Source: Pipra filicauda (lineage: Eukaryota; Chordata; Aves; Passeriformes; Pipridae). From it: a DNA stretch of 64,000 nt. Under the pieces are notes generated by a model. That model searched no databases and had not been told where the DNA came from. It was given only the letters and a program-made list of their open reading frames with translations. Both the position numbers and the translations under genes were made by a program. Position 1 is the first letter of the stretch, and the number at the start of each line of letters is the position of its first letter. The DNA is taken from assembly GCF_003945595.2 (NCBI RefSeq), contig NW_024105008.1, positions 1-64,000 on the forward strand, given 5' to 3'. Shown here in pieces: positions 1-8,568 of the stretch.

Positions 1-421
1 ACACCACGTAGGGCCAGTACGTAGCATAAGGTGATGCCTGAATGGCAGCCAAACACTGCCTAATCATGACCTCATGGCAACAGTCTGCGCATGCCCTACT
101 TGTAGGGCAAGGGGCGAGCGACCCCTGCCCACATCATCTTCCTCCCATCATCATCTTCCTCACCCCTATGGATGACCTCTACCATTGTGTTTCAAGGGTA
201 GATGTATCTATCTTGCAATATGTAGCAAAACCAAGGAAAAACTCAGCTCTGATAATAGAGGATATCAAGCTGACTTGCTAAAAAGCACAATGGACCTTAC
301 AATGAGCTTCTGCCATAAGTTACATTGTACCATACTCTAGCTGGTTTCACATCCTAATATGATTTCGTTCTCACGCCTCTATGCTCCATTGATCATCTAA
401 TTCAAAAGTACCCCCCTTACA
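1..421 (-). repeat. 3' LTR, partial (U3 portion)
   Basis: It matches 6158-6578 of the 5' LTR. In viral sense it starts TGTAAGGGGG at position 421 and runs off the window at position 1, so only part of U3 is seen. The last 17 codons plus stop of env lie inside it. Confidence 0.9.
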
Positions 422-1489
422 TACCACCGCGTGATCAATGGTAGCAAGAGGGTGATAACGAACTACTCGAGATTGTAATGCATTTAGCTTGGTGTTTATC
501 ATTCGACGTACACATGTTAGTATACAGGGAATCATACACAATATGCATGTTATTATACATCCAACTATTGACAAGCCTATTAACGCTTTTCGTAACCAGG
601 GCCATCCCCATTTCCAATCACCAAAGAGGTTCCATTCATCACGAACATGTAATTGTTGAGTAAGGGCTTTTAATTTCTGGATGCTAGCATGAACAGATTC
701 AGAATGATCACTTAAATTCATACAGCACATGCCCTCAAAATCTTGACAGCCATGTCCCTGGGCTAACAACAAAAAATCAATAGCAGCTCTATTTTGTAAA
801 CTTGCATGTCTAACAGAGTCTACATCTGTGAGCAATGCACTCAAAGCAGCAGAAGTAGCATTAGCTTCTTTAGCCAACCAGCATCCTAGTTTATTTAAAG
901 AAGCCAAAGCATGAGCAGTCCCTATCTGAGATATTATACTAGCAGTTATTCTTTCGGCTTTATTCCAAAACCTTACATCAGAGTTACAGTCCGGAGTAAA
1001 TCGCCGTGTGTCACGTCTGCGTCTTCTTAGTTTAGGCAAGGTTACGCTGCGAGGATGAAAAAAGGTTAATTGTCCAAAGGTACAAGGGCCTCCTACAGCC
1101 TTTCCCGGAATACCTTTCCATGCTCTTTGTCCACAAATGAGAAACAGATCATTTGGGAGACCTATCGCATCAGATCCAGGAATAAATTGTTTTTGCAGAG
1201 TCTCATTGCACCAAGCTGATGCATTCCGGTAGATATCTCTAGGAAAAATGTCAACTCCTCCTTCATTAACCTTGGTACCTGACGTATAGTTTAGGTAGAA
1301 GCATCGAGTTGCAGTTAATGTCCCTAAGATGTCCAGCTCTTGTGGTTGAATGGGTAAAGCAGGAAAATTATGCATGTATGCTAAAGACTTAATATACCAA
1401 GTAGCGTCCTTTCCGCTTTTAACTCGCCACGATGCCTGGCACCACCAAAGAGATTGTTGAGTTCCTGGATGTGTGCAGTTTGCTAACAC
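371..1489 (-). pseudogene. env: Retroviral env, C-terminal surface part plus complete transmembrane subunit
   Basis: This open frame of 372 codons holds the end of the surface subunit and the whole transmembrane subunit of an alpharetrovirus-type envelope glycoprotein, which in exogenous relatives mediates receptor binding and fusion. A run of five arginines at residues 155-159 is the furin-type cleavage site. After it come two cysteines (168 and 203) bracketing an internal fusion-loop region, an immunosuppressive-type heptad region from about residue 230, and a CX6CC motif (C248, C255, C256). A hydrophobic membrane anchor spans about 303-326, followed by a short tail of about 45 residues. 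N-glycosylation sequons occur at N67, N89, N95, N209 and N257 (about). The frame continues upstream beyond the first Met but meets a TAG at 1514-1516. The 3' end of the frame overlaps the LTR by 51 bases. The gene as a whole is broken by that stop and a frameshift further upstream. Confidence 0.9.
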
Positions 1490-1513
1490 GGTCTCATTAT
1501 ACAGAGTTCCCCA

Positions 1514-1795
1514 CTAGTAGTTATCAATGGGTACTCTAATCAGACAGGTGTGAAAAGGACTCGTGGGAGTTACCATGGTCACACATATCACGTCCATCTT
1601 TGTCACATTGGCCAGGGTGGTCCACACATTGACATCTAAAACAGAAGTCAGCAAAGAAGCAAAGTATAGCTGATATCTTTCTGGAAGGTACAGTTGGGTC
1701 TGGAAGAGGCCCTGCTGCTCTGCACCCTCAGGGGAGAAACCAGCTCCTGGGGGCTGTTGGATTCCATCCCACCGCGTGGTCCATGGTTGGACCAT
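1514..1795 (-). pseudogene. env: env surface-subunit fragment, ends at in-frame stop
   Basis: This frame of 93 codons lies directly upstream of the main env frame and in the same phase, separated from it only by a TAG at 1514-1516. It has surface-glycoprotein character (an NVT sequon, spaced cysteines) and the position expected for the middle of SU. On its own it would give a truncated, non-functional product. Assignment rests on position and phase rather than on a recognised domain. Confidence 0.7.
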
Positions 1796-1908
1796 GACAC
1801 TGGTGAATGACTCAAACAGTGTATTGATGAAGTGTCATTTCTAAAAATGTAAACAACATAACAACTGAGTAACAGCAAAAATACAGACAATAATATAATC
1901 ATGTCCAT
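1648..1908 (-). pseudogene. env: env leader (signal peptide) fragment, out of frame with the rest
   Basis: This 86-codon frame begins with Met and a strongly hydrophobic stretch at residues 3-22, as expected for an env signal peptide. An NDT sequon and a cysteine follow. It is in a different phase from the 1514-1795 fragment, so a frameshift near 1800 disconnects the leader from the surface subunit. The start marks the likely 5' end of env; from here to the stop at 371 the gene spans about 1.54 kb, normal for this env class. Confidence 0.6.
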
Positions 1909-3855
1909 CCCCAGTGAGGAGATCTAAGTGGATTACAGTGGTCATTTACTTGGAGTCAACAGTACTTGAGATAATCTTTTCCCGGTTGACAGACCTAGTT
2001 TCTAAGTTTGGACAGGTGAACAGGTGTGTCCAATCATATGGGCTCAGACAACGCAATGAATCTCAGGAATTTCTGCAAAATATAAAGTCTAGTACAACAG
2101 AACTTCTCATTTCAGAATTTTATAGTTTGGATTCATCTTTTATAGTATGAAGTGGTTGACTGCCAGTCACACATTTATAGGCCTGTTAGGAGCCATCACA
2201 GGCAATGTATATCTGGAGTTTGATGCAACACCAGACAACATCCTGGTCTCACCAACCACTCCCACAGAAAGCTTGCACTCTCTGTACAGATTCCAGGCCT
2301 CATCGGGAGCAAACCGTCCTGCCCCAGTTTACCCCTGACTGCAGTCAATCCCCCTTCACCTCATGGAGTGATAGTACAGGTTATCTCTTGCCTCCATGCT
2401 ATAAAAGAATTTTATCTATCTTTACATTAACTATACCATTGAGTGTGAAATCATTTCTGTACTTAACTAGAATATTACCAATTCATCATAAGAAAATTGT
2501 AAACATGATGCAAGCCAGAGCCCATAGGGAGGTCCACAAACATCAGTCCTTCATTTGCAGTCTTGCCAACCAGCTTTTCAACATAAACTTTTCTTCTGCG
2601 AGGCCTAGCACCTCACACATGGTTATTTCACAGTCACATATATTCTTGTATAGACTCGTAAGCTAAAAGGTTTCTGTCATTTGTTGATTCCAAATAATTC
2701 TTGCCACCTGCTGTAACACTACTGGGACAAAACACATACAAATATGAGCATGCAAAACAATCAGTGTCTGATTTAGAATTCTCAAACCACACCGTTCTGT
2801 CTGATCTTCACAAACATCACTGGTGTGACATGAATAGCACAGAAACAGATCGTTCTATACAGTGATGACCATTAGGCTTCAGGATGTTACAAGTTTTATA
2901 GTTTTATATTGTCTTCTTTCCCCCCTTAGTGGTATGTCTGCCCCATCCCAGGAGACAAAACCAAGCACAATTGCAGTCCCTCTGCACACAGCATCACATA
3001 TGTCCTTCACTTCTTGAAGCCAGGGCTTAGCTTTAGCCTTTACCTTTAACACTGCTGCCAGAACAACTTGGCAGCACACAGTTCAGGAATAATATTCCAA
3101 TTCTGATTGTTGCTTACCAGTAATACAAAACAAAGCATACAGATTGTTGGTGCAACTCATCTAAGAAATATAAACCTTCTTATCTCTGGAATAGTAGATC
3201 CAGGGATCCATTGGGACACGAGACCTGCTATGCAGAAAAGAATAACCAATCCATCTTGTTATTCAAGATACATGACCTGCACTGAATAGGCTAATGCAAG
3301 AGTAGTCATGGCTGTGGTAGGTATATCCCCCCAGCCTCTGACCAGGACATTGTTCATTACATGAATCACAACATCAGGTGTGGACAAGACACACAAGAGA
3401 CAGGTACACGATAACTGAGTCATTACACCAGTTAGCAAAAGTTAGTAGACACAATTAACTATATTTAGGATATGTTTTTCTTCCATGTGATATTCGGGCT
3501 GGTCTTGTGCTGCTCAGCGTTCACTGATCTCTGTTCAGAATTCTTGCCGTTCATGATAAGGTTTCATCAAACATGTTGGAAGCCAGCAGGGTCCTGTGGG
3601 AGGCAAAACACAAACAACTCCCCCCTTCCAAATACTAACAACTTAATATTTACTTGAGGTGTCATATTACTCTTCCTCATTACAACAGTATAATTGTATC
3701 AAGTTAAGGTTTTGTTCTGTGGGTGGGAGGCCTGGAAGGTCACCAAGTTGCTGCAACCTCTCTATGATCTCTTCTATGGGTGCCCCCAAGTTAGACAATA
3801 GTAGTGGAATAATGTATGGTTTCCAGGGTACAGGACAGCCTTCTAACAGTTTGTT
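1909..3855 (-). other. Provirus interior without recognisable pol
   Basis: This is where protease, reverse transcriptase and integrase should lie. I find no open frame on the minus strand longer than about 66 codons and no readable reverse transcriptase or integrase motif. At under 2 kb it is also too short for pol. I read it as a heavily deleted and mutated pol region. The gag-region frame at 3856 continues past its stop in the same phase to about 3665. Confidence 0.5.
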
Positions 3856-4185
3856 TCACATTACTGGAATTAAAGGCTGTTGCATGTAAAGTTCAGGGCT
3901 CTGCAGCTCAATAGCTACTTTCATCCCTTCCCCCTTTAATATTTTGATTGCTTGATGAAGAGTTACCCAGGATGAACTTCCATCCTGCCGTGATTCATCA
4001 TTAGTAAAACGGTCACTAAGACCTTCAGCAATAACTGAAACTAAAGTTCTATCAACTCCTGGTGTTTGTCTTAAACGCCAAAGGGCATTTTGTACATATA
4101 CGTCATTAGTTAACTCTAAAAACTTTGTGGCATCAACATTGTCTATTATCACAGAGTCAGCCTCTTGCTCTGTGTGCCAACTCAT
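3856..4185 (-). pseudogene. Unassigned frame in gag position of the provirus
   Basis: A 109-codon open frame lies downstream (viral sense) of the coiled-coil frame. I do not recognise the domain. It is hydrophilic, has no cysteines, and shows an alternating helical pattern that could belong to a retroviral structural protein. It ends in a TGA, after which the same phase stays open to a TAA near 3665, so the stop may be a lesion. A short acidic stretch coded around 4190-4250 lies between it and the preceding frame in another phase. The call as gag-region is positional. Confidence 0.4.
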
Positions 4186-4264
4186 CTGATGTTGATAACT
4201 TCTCTGAATTTTCTATAAAATCGTCCTCATCAGAATCATCACTACTACTCTATACGTTACCATT

Positions 4265-4618
4265 TCACTTCTCTGGATCCCAATCAGGGGAAGTGACTAT
4301 GGCTCGCACCCATGGTCCCCGATCACTTCGGTCTATTTTCCTTTGTCTGTGCCGAACAGTTCTCACAACATATTTCTCAGCTAAAGTAACACATTTATCT
4401 TCTACCCTGTTCTTCTCGGCCTGAAGGTCAAGTAAAGTCTGGCGTTGTACCAACTGAGTGGCTCTTACAGCGTTCAGCTGCTCCTGCAGTTTTTTGCATT
4501 TTTCCACAGTTAACTTGTATGCAGTAAGCAGTGCACCCCCCATTCGTCCAGCATGTTCTAGACGACTGCTTGATTTAGTAGTAGGGGTAAACTGCTCCCA
4601 GTATTGCAATACCTCCAT
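4265..4618 (-). pseudogene. Gag-region coiled-coil frame of the provirus
   Basis: 117 codons in the first position after the leader. Residues about 40-85 form a charged, Leu/Ala-rich stretch with Gln and Glu at regular spacing, consistent with a coiled coil, followed by a basic segment rich in Arg and Lys. I see no Cys-His box. An additional short frame opens at an ATG near 4780 and meets stops before this one, so the true start of gag is uncertain. By position this is the N-terminal part of gag. Confidence 0.4.
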
Positions 4619-4954
4619 CAGGGTCTGCTGCCCCCAATACTCAAGAGGATTCTTTGTACATGCTTCCCACTTATTCTACAAAGTAATTCATGGCTCCTGC
4701 CCCAGTTCTATTAATTCACGGGGAGGAGCTTTCTTGGGTTCATTGCCGCCTGCGGCTGACCCTCCTAACCACTTTTTCATCTTAATCTACTAACGTTCTC
4801 ACTAACAAAACAATGACAAAAGATTCTCAATTTTTAAGCTAAACACAATGAGACACACCAATCCACAAACTATGGCTCTTACATCACAAACAAGCCTAAC
4901 TACACATACACATCAAATCTAAAATCTCTATATACCAACCACAAAATACACACT

Positions 4955-5323
4955 CTACAGTAACTCTGAATGAATCCTCAAAAAGACATATCTATGAGTG
5001 AAACAACAATAAAACCCAATCCACCAAGTATCTTCTAAGCTCTGATTCGCTCCACACCGAATACAATAAAAATTTAAAGTACGATCTAGCCTTATCTCCT
5101 GGCTGCCTCTAGGTCCCAGGATATATTTATTACAATTAATACAATGAAGTCGTACATATAAACAACAGTTACAAAAAGGACAAATCTTAATTCTAGCTCT
5201 CAAGAAGTGTGGTATACTCACAATTAATTTTTCAGAACTACCTCCAATATGCAAAAAACAAACAAAGCATATAAAACACAAGCACTGCCACCCATATAGT
5301 AACTTAATCAACAAGAACAACAA
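4955..5323 (-). CDS. Cys-rich leader frame of the provirus, unknown function
   Basis: An uninterrupted 122-codon frame lies between the primer binding site and the gag region. Residues 1-25 are hydrophobic (signal-anchor-like) and carry four cysteines. Three CXXC pairs follow at 48/51, 61/64 and 87/90, with extra Cys-Cys pairs at 53/54 and 106/107. The spacing resembles a zinc-ribbon or treble-clef type metal site. I know no alpharetroviral gene at this place. It may be an accessory gene, or the chance survival of a noncoding leader. I did not recognise a family. Confidence 0.4.
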   Translation of the reverse strand: MLFLLIKLLYGWQCLCFICFVCFLHIGGSSEKLIVSIPHFLRARIKICPFCNCCLYVRLHCINCNKYILGPRGSQEIRLDRTLNFYCIRCGANQSLEDTWWIGFYCCFTHRYVFLRIHSELL

Positions 5324-5592
5324 AAACCAGTTTAAAACAAAGTAAAACTAGCAGAAGATATGAACCCAGACACTGGCACCCACGGCACCCACACAGAGTT
5401 CACCTCGCACACAGGGACGCGGCTTCCCAGGCTATGCTCTCCACCTGAGAATCTCCCTTTTACACAACACACACGGGGACGCGGCTCTCCAGGCTGTGCA
5501 CTCCACCTGAAGATCTCCCACCAATACACAGAGAAACGTCAGCTGAGCACTCCACCAACGAATTCCCTGGGGCACTGCTTATTCCTCCATGT

Positions 5593-5610
5593 ATCCTGCC
5601 GACTACGCCA
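5593..5610 (-). promoter_or_regulatory. Primer binding site for tRNA-Ser
   Basis: The plus strand reads ATCCTGCCGACTACGCCA, which is the 3' end of vertebrate tRNA-Ser (AGA/TGA type) including CCA. It lies 5 bases inside the 5' LTR end, where minus-strand DNA synthesis would start. The match is over 18 of 18 bases to the tRNA sequence as I know it. Confidence 0.85.
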
Positions 5611-5615
5611 ATTTA

Positions 5616-6578
5616 TGTAGCAGTACGTTCGGATACATGTCCGGAATAAAGACAAGTGCCAAAAAATACTCAAGCACACAAAATATCTTTTATTACAGTG
5701 AGAATAATAATAATAGTAATAAACTTAGCAAGAGGAATTAAAAACTAAAAAAGGATACAAAATAACTATCTTATCGGGTGGCATTAAAACAAATACTACA
5801 AACAGCATTTAATACAGTATTAACTAGTGAAAAAGGGATACCAAAAAAGGATCTTAACACAATATTATGGATAACATGATATTGGTTAGTAAAGAGGGAA
5901 ACTAAAGGAAAAATACTATAAACATAAAAGGGGAATTAAAGGAACACTAAAAGGATATTAAAAAGTTTGTTCTCTCAGTTGCTTCCTCTCAATAACCTGT
6001 GCTTACCCCCACAGACAGGCCAGGGCTGTCAGGATCTGCAGCAGCTGGTCGGTGCCCGTGCTTAGCGGGCGTCCCCGCGGAGCAACACAGGCTCGGTGGT
6101 AGGATGAGGATCGCTCAGCTCAGCAGCTCTGACACCCCATTTTATCAGTTCCACATTACACCACGTAGGGCCAGGGCACAGTATAAGGTGATGCCTGAGT
6201 GGCAGCCAAACACTGCCTAATCATTACCTAATGGCAACAGTCTGCGCATGCCCTACTTGTAGGGCAAGGGGTGAGCGACCCCTGCCCACATCATCTTCCT
6301 CCCATCATCATCTTTCTCACCCCTATGTATGACCTCTACCATTGTGTTTCAAGGGTAGATGTATCTATCTTGCAATATGTAGCAAAACCAAGGAAAAACT
6401 CAGCTCTGATAATAGGGGATATCAAGCTGACTTGCTAAAAAGCACAATGGCCCTTCCAATTAGCCTGTGCCATGAAGTTACATTGTACCATACTCCAGCT
6501 GGTTTCACATCCTAATATGATCCCATTCTCACGCCTCTGTGCTCCATTGATCATCTAATTCAAAAGTACCCCCTTACA
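5616..6578 (-). repeat. 5' LTR, complete, about 963 bp
   Basis: In viral sense it runs TGTAAGGGGG (at 6578) to CGTACTGCTACA (at 5616), with TGTA/TACA termini. A TATA-like box (GATAAAATGG in viral sense) lies near 6136-6146, and an AATAAA near 5690-5696 in an A/T-rich stretch, implying a long transcribed R-U5 part of about 500 bp. The U3 part (6158-6578) repeats at 1-421. No target-site duplication can be checked because the other flank is outside the window. Confidence 0.85.
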
Positions 6579-7314
6579 GCCACCCCCAGGCTCCTCTCTG
6601 AGAAGGAATTTGGAAATCAAGGGGGTCCTTTCTGCACCTCGTAGCTCAACGACACAGCTTCTGCATCAACTTTGTCTAAGCCTTCCACCCCCCAGCCCCA
6701 AGCCGTGACACAGGGGCATGTCTTGTCCATGCAGTGCAAACATGGACTCCTGAGCTGGTCATTTGCTGTCCCTCCTTGGAGGGAAGAACAAGCCCAATGG
6801 CCTGGGGTGAGAGGCCAGTGCTGGGAGCGGCGCTGGCTGTGCCAGGGCACTGCTGGGTGCCCCCACCCTGAGCACTCCCCCCCTTGTGCTGGTCACTGCT
6901 GGTTTCCTCTGCAGGGCGTTGTGTTGGGCACATCCTGGAGAGCAAAGTGGAAAGCAGATGGAAGCTTTGAGGCCCTGGCCTGAGGAGATGCCCCTGCAGG
7001 ATGGCAGTGCTGCTGCAGAGGTCAGCTCTGTGCCAGCAGTGCCCGTGGCTGTCCCTGCCTGCAGTCCCTGGACAGTCCTGCAGCAGGACTGGCACCGACT
7101 GCCAGATCACTGAGGCCTCCAACAACACAGGGCTCTGCAGGACAGGGTGGAAGGGAAGGGAGAGGAGGCCATGGAGGAGAAGGGCTGCTGCTCCCTGGCA
7201 CTGCTGCTCTGCTGGGACTCTTTTGTGGCCCAGCTCTGCACAGAGGCACCGACCCTGCAGCTGCAGAGAAGTCAGAGAGGAAAGATGTCAGGCAAACAAG
7301 TAAAGGCAGAGTTC

Positions 7315-7320
7315 TTTATT
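7315..7320 (-). terminator. AATAAA polyadenylation signal of OR-A
   Basis: TTTATT on the plus strand, 256 bases beyond the OR-A stop. The same signal in the same context occurs after OR-D (50543-50548). Confidence 0.55.
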
Positions 7321-7404
7321 TGGCTTAAGCACACAGCAAGTACAATTGCTAATTTGTACAGCCTCTGGGTCAGGCTAGAAAGGCAAACAGTGAATTGAAA
7401 ATGG

Positions 7405-7472
7405 TGTTTATATATATATATACTTTATATATATATCTTTATAAATATCTTTATAAATATCTTTATAAAGAT
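7405..7472. repeat. A/T-rich microsatellite (TA/TATAAA)
   Basis: Runs of TA followed by three rough copies of a TATCTTTATAAA-like unit. The homologous position after OR-D (50385-50458) has a differently expanded version. Confidence 0.9.
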
Positions 7473-7575
7473 TTTTTAGTGTGAACAAATTCTTACAAAA
7501 ATAACACCCCAACCAAGATCAAAAAATAGAGAAACTGTCGTGGGCTTTTAATGAAGCACATAAAAGGATTGGCCT

Positions 7576-8544
7576 TTAATGAGGTCCATAACATGCAGAA
7601 GAAGGAGAGTTTATTGCTTCTGAAAAACACCCAGTTATCAGTTTCCTCAGGGCATCCTTGAGCTCCTGGTTCCTCAGGCTGTAGATGAGGGGGTTCAGTG
7701 CTGGAGGTACCACCGAGTACAGAACTGATAGTGCCAGATCCAGGGATGGGGAGGAGATGGAGTGGGGCCTCAGATGGGCAAAAGTGCCAGTGCTGAGGAA
7801 CAGGGAGACCACAGCCAGGTGAGGGAGGCACGTGGAAAAGGCTTTGTGCCGTCCCTGCTGAGAGGGGATCCTCAGCACAGCCCTGAAGATCTGCACATAG
7901 GAGAAAACAATGAAAACAAAACAGCCAAAACAAAAAGAAGCACTAACCACAATGAGCCCAATTTCCCTGGTGTTGGAGTGTGAGCAGGAGAGCTTGAGGA
8001 TGTGGGAGATTTCACAGAAGAACTGGCCCAGGGCATTGCCCTGGCCCAGGGGCAGGGAAAATGTATTGGCTGTGTGCAGCAGAGCATTGAGAAAGCCAGT
8101 GGCCCAGGCAGCTGCTGCCATGTGGGCACAAGCTCTGCTGCCCAGGAGGGTCCCGTAGTGCAGGGGTTTGCAGATGGCAACGTAGTGGTCGTAGCACATG
8201 ATGGTGAGGAGGAAATACTCTGCTGAGATGAAGAAATAAAAGAAAAAGAGCTGTGCAGCACATCCCATGTAGGAGATGGTTGTGGTGTTCTGGAGGGAAT
8301 TGTGCATGGCTTTGGGGACAGTGGTGCAGATGCAGCCCAGGTCTGTGAGGGAGAGGTTGAGCAGGAAGAAGCCCATGGGGGTGTGCAGGTGGCGGTCGCA
8401 GGCTACGGCGCTGAGGATGAGGCCGTTGGCCAGGAGGGCAGCCAGGGAGATGGCCAGGAAGAGCCAGAAGTGCAGGAGCTGCAGCTCCCGCCTGTCTGCC
8501 AATGCCAGGAGGAGGAACTGGGCCATGGAGCTGCTGTTGGACAT
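7576..8544 (-). CDS. OR-A: olfactory receptor, OR14-like; ORF intact but key residues altered
   Basis: A 322-residue seven-transmembrane odorant receptor, signalling through Golf in olfactory neurons by family analogy. Start chosen at the Met of the MSNSS N-terminus (N3 sequon), because all five paralogues share it and a splice acceptor lies 22 bases upstream; an in-frame upstream extension is open but sits in the presumed intron. Seen: N40 in TM1, LHTPM at 53-57, C95 and C177 for the TM3-ECL2 disulfide, KAFSTC at 234-239, PALNPLIYSLRN at 281-292. Odd: the TM3 motif is MCYDHYVAIC, with Arg120 replaced by His; ECL2 Cys167 is Gly; one Pro of the TM6-TM7 loop is His. The other four receptors keep these residues. 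Tail ends SACYGPH as in OR-D. Closest relative in the window is OR-D. Confidence 0.93.
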   Translation of the reverse strand: MSNSSSMAQFLLLALADRRELQLLHFWLFLAISLAALLANGLILSAVACDRHLHTPMGFFLLNLSLTDLGCICTTVPKAMHNSLQNTTTISYMGCAAQLFFFYFFISAEYFLLTIMCYDHYVAICKPLHYGTLLGSRACAHMAAAAWATGFLNALLHTANTFSLPLGQGNALGQFFCEISHILKLSCSHSNTREIGLIVVSASFCFGCFVFIVFSYVQIFRAVLRIPSQQGRHKAFSTCLPHLAVVSLFLSTGTFAHLRPHSISSPSLDLALSVLYSVVPPALNPLIYSLRNQELKDALRKLITGCFSEAINSPSSACYGPH

Positions 8545-8566
8545 TTGCTGTTCCATAGCACAGGAT

Positions 8567-8568
8567 CT
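8567..8568 (-). other. Splice acceptor before OR-A
   Basis: Reading the minus strand, a pyrimidine-rich tract (TTTCCTTCTCTGAACAG) ends in AG here, 22 bases before the ATG. It is the usual place for the acceptor of a 5' UTR intron in OR genes and is shared with OR-C and OR-D. Confidence 0.6.

Larger units (their letters stand above)
1..6578 (-). mobile_element. Endogenous retrovirus, alpharetrovirus-like env, minus strand, 3' end cut by window edge
   Basis: Two direct repeats, 1-421 and 6158-6578, align with about 22 substitutions and 2 small indels over roughly 420 bases (my count by eye), so they are the two LTRs of one provirus read on the minus strand. Between them lie, in viral order, a tRNA-Ser primer binding site (5593-5610), a Cys-rich leader frame, gag-region frames, a stretch with no readable pol, and an env gene. 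The internal part is only about 5.2 kb, too short for a complete gag-pol-env, and every gene except the transmembrane half of env is broken. The insertion sits where a duplicated host block ends (see 6579-7560). The rest of the 3' LTR lies left of the window. Confidence 0.9.
6579..7560 (-). repeat. Unit T1, 3' flank of OR-A (copy at 50283-51281, inverted)
   Basis: It is a near-identical inverted copy of 50283-51281. Immediately at 6578/6579 the copy changes to the provirus LTR; in the partner the same base (GGGGGTGGC) is followed by a different repeat beginning TGGATCC. It holds the OR-A polyadenylation signal and an A/T microsatellite. The open frames seen here on both strands are not conserved as proteins between the copies and I do not call them genes. 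Confidence 0.8.

Noticed and set aside
410..421. LTR start placed after the G-run, making TAAGGGGGG the polypurine tract
   Set aside because: The 5' LTR copy at 6569-6578 contains the same TGTAAGGGGG, so it belongs to the LTR.
1909..3855. Plus-strand open frames in the provirus interior (for example 2205-2666)
   Set aside because: The provirus is on the minus strand and the frames show no domain; they look like chance openings.
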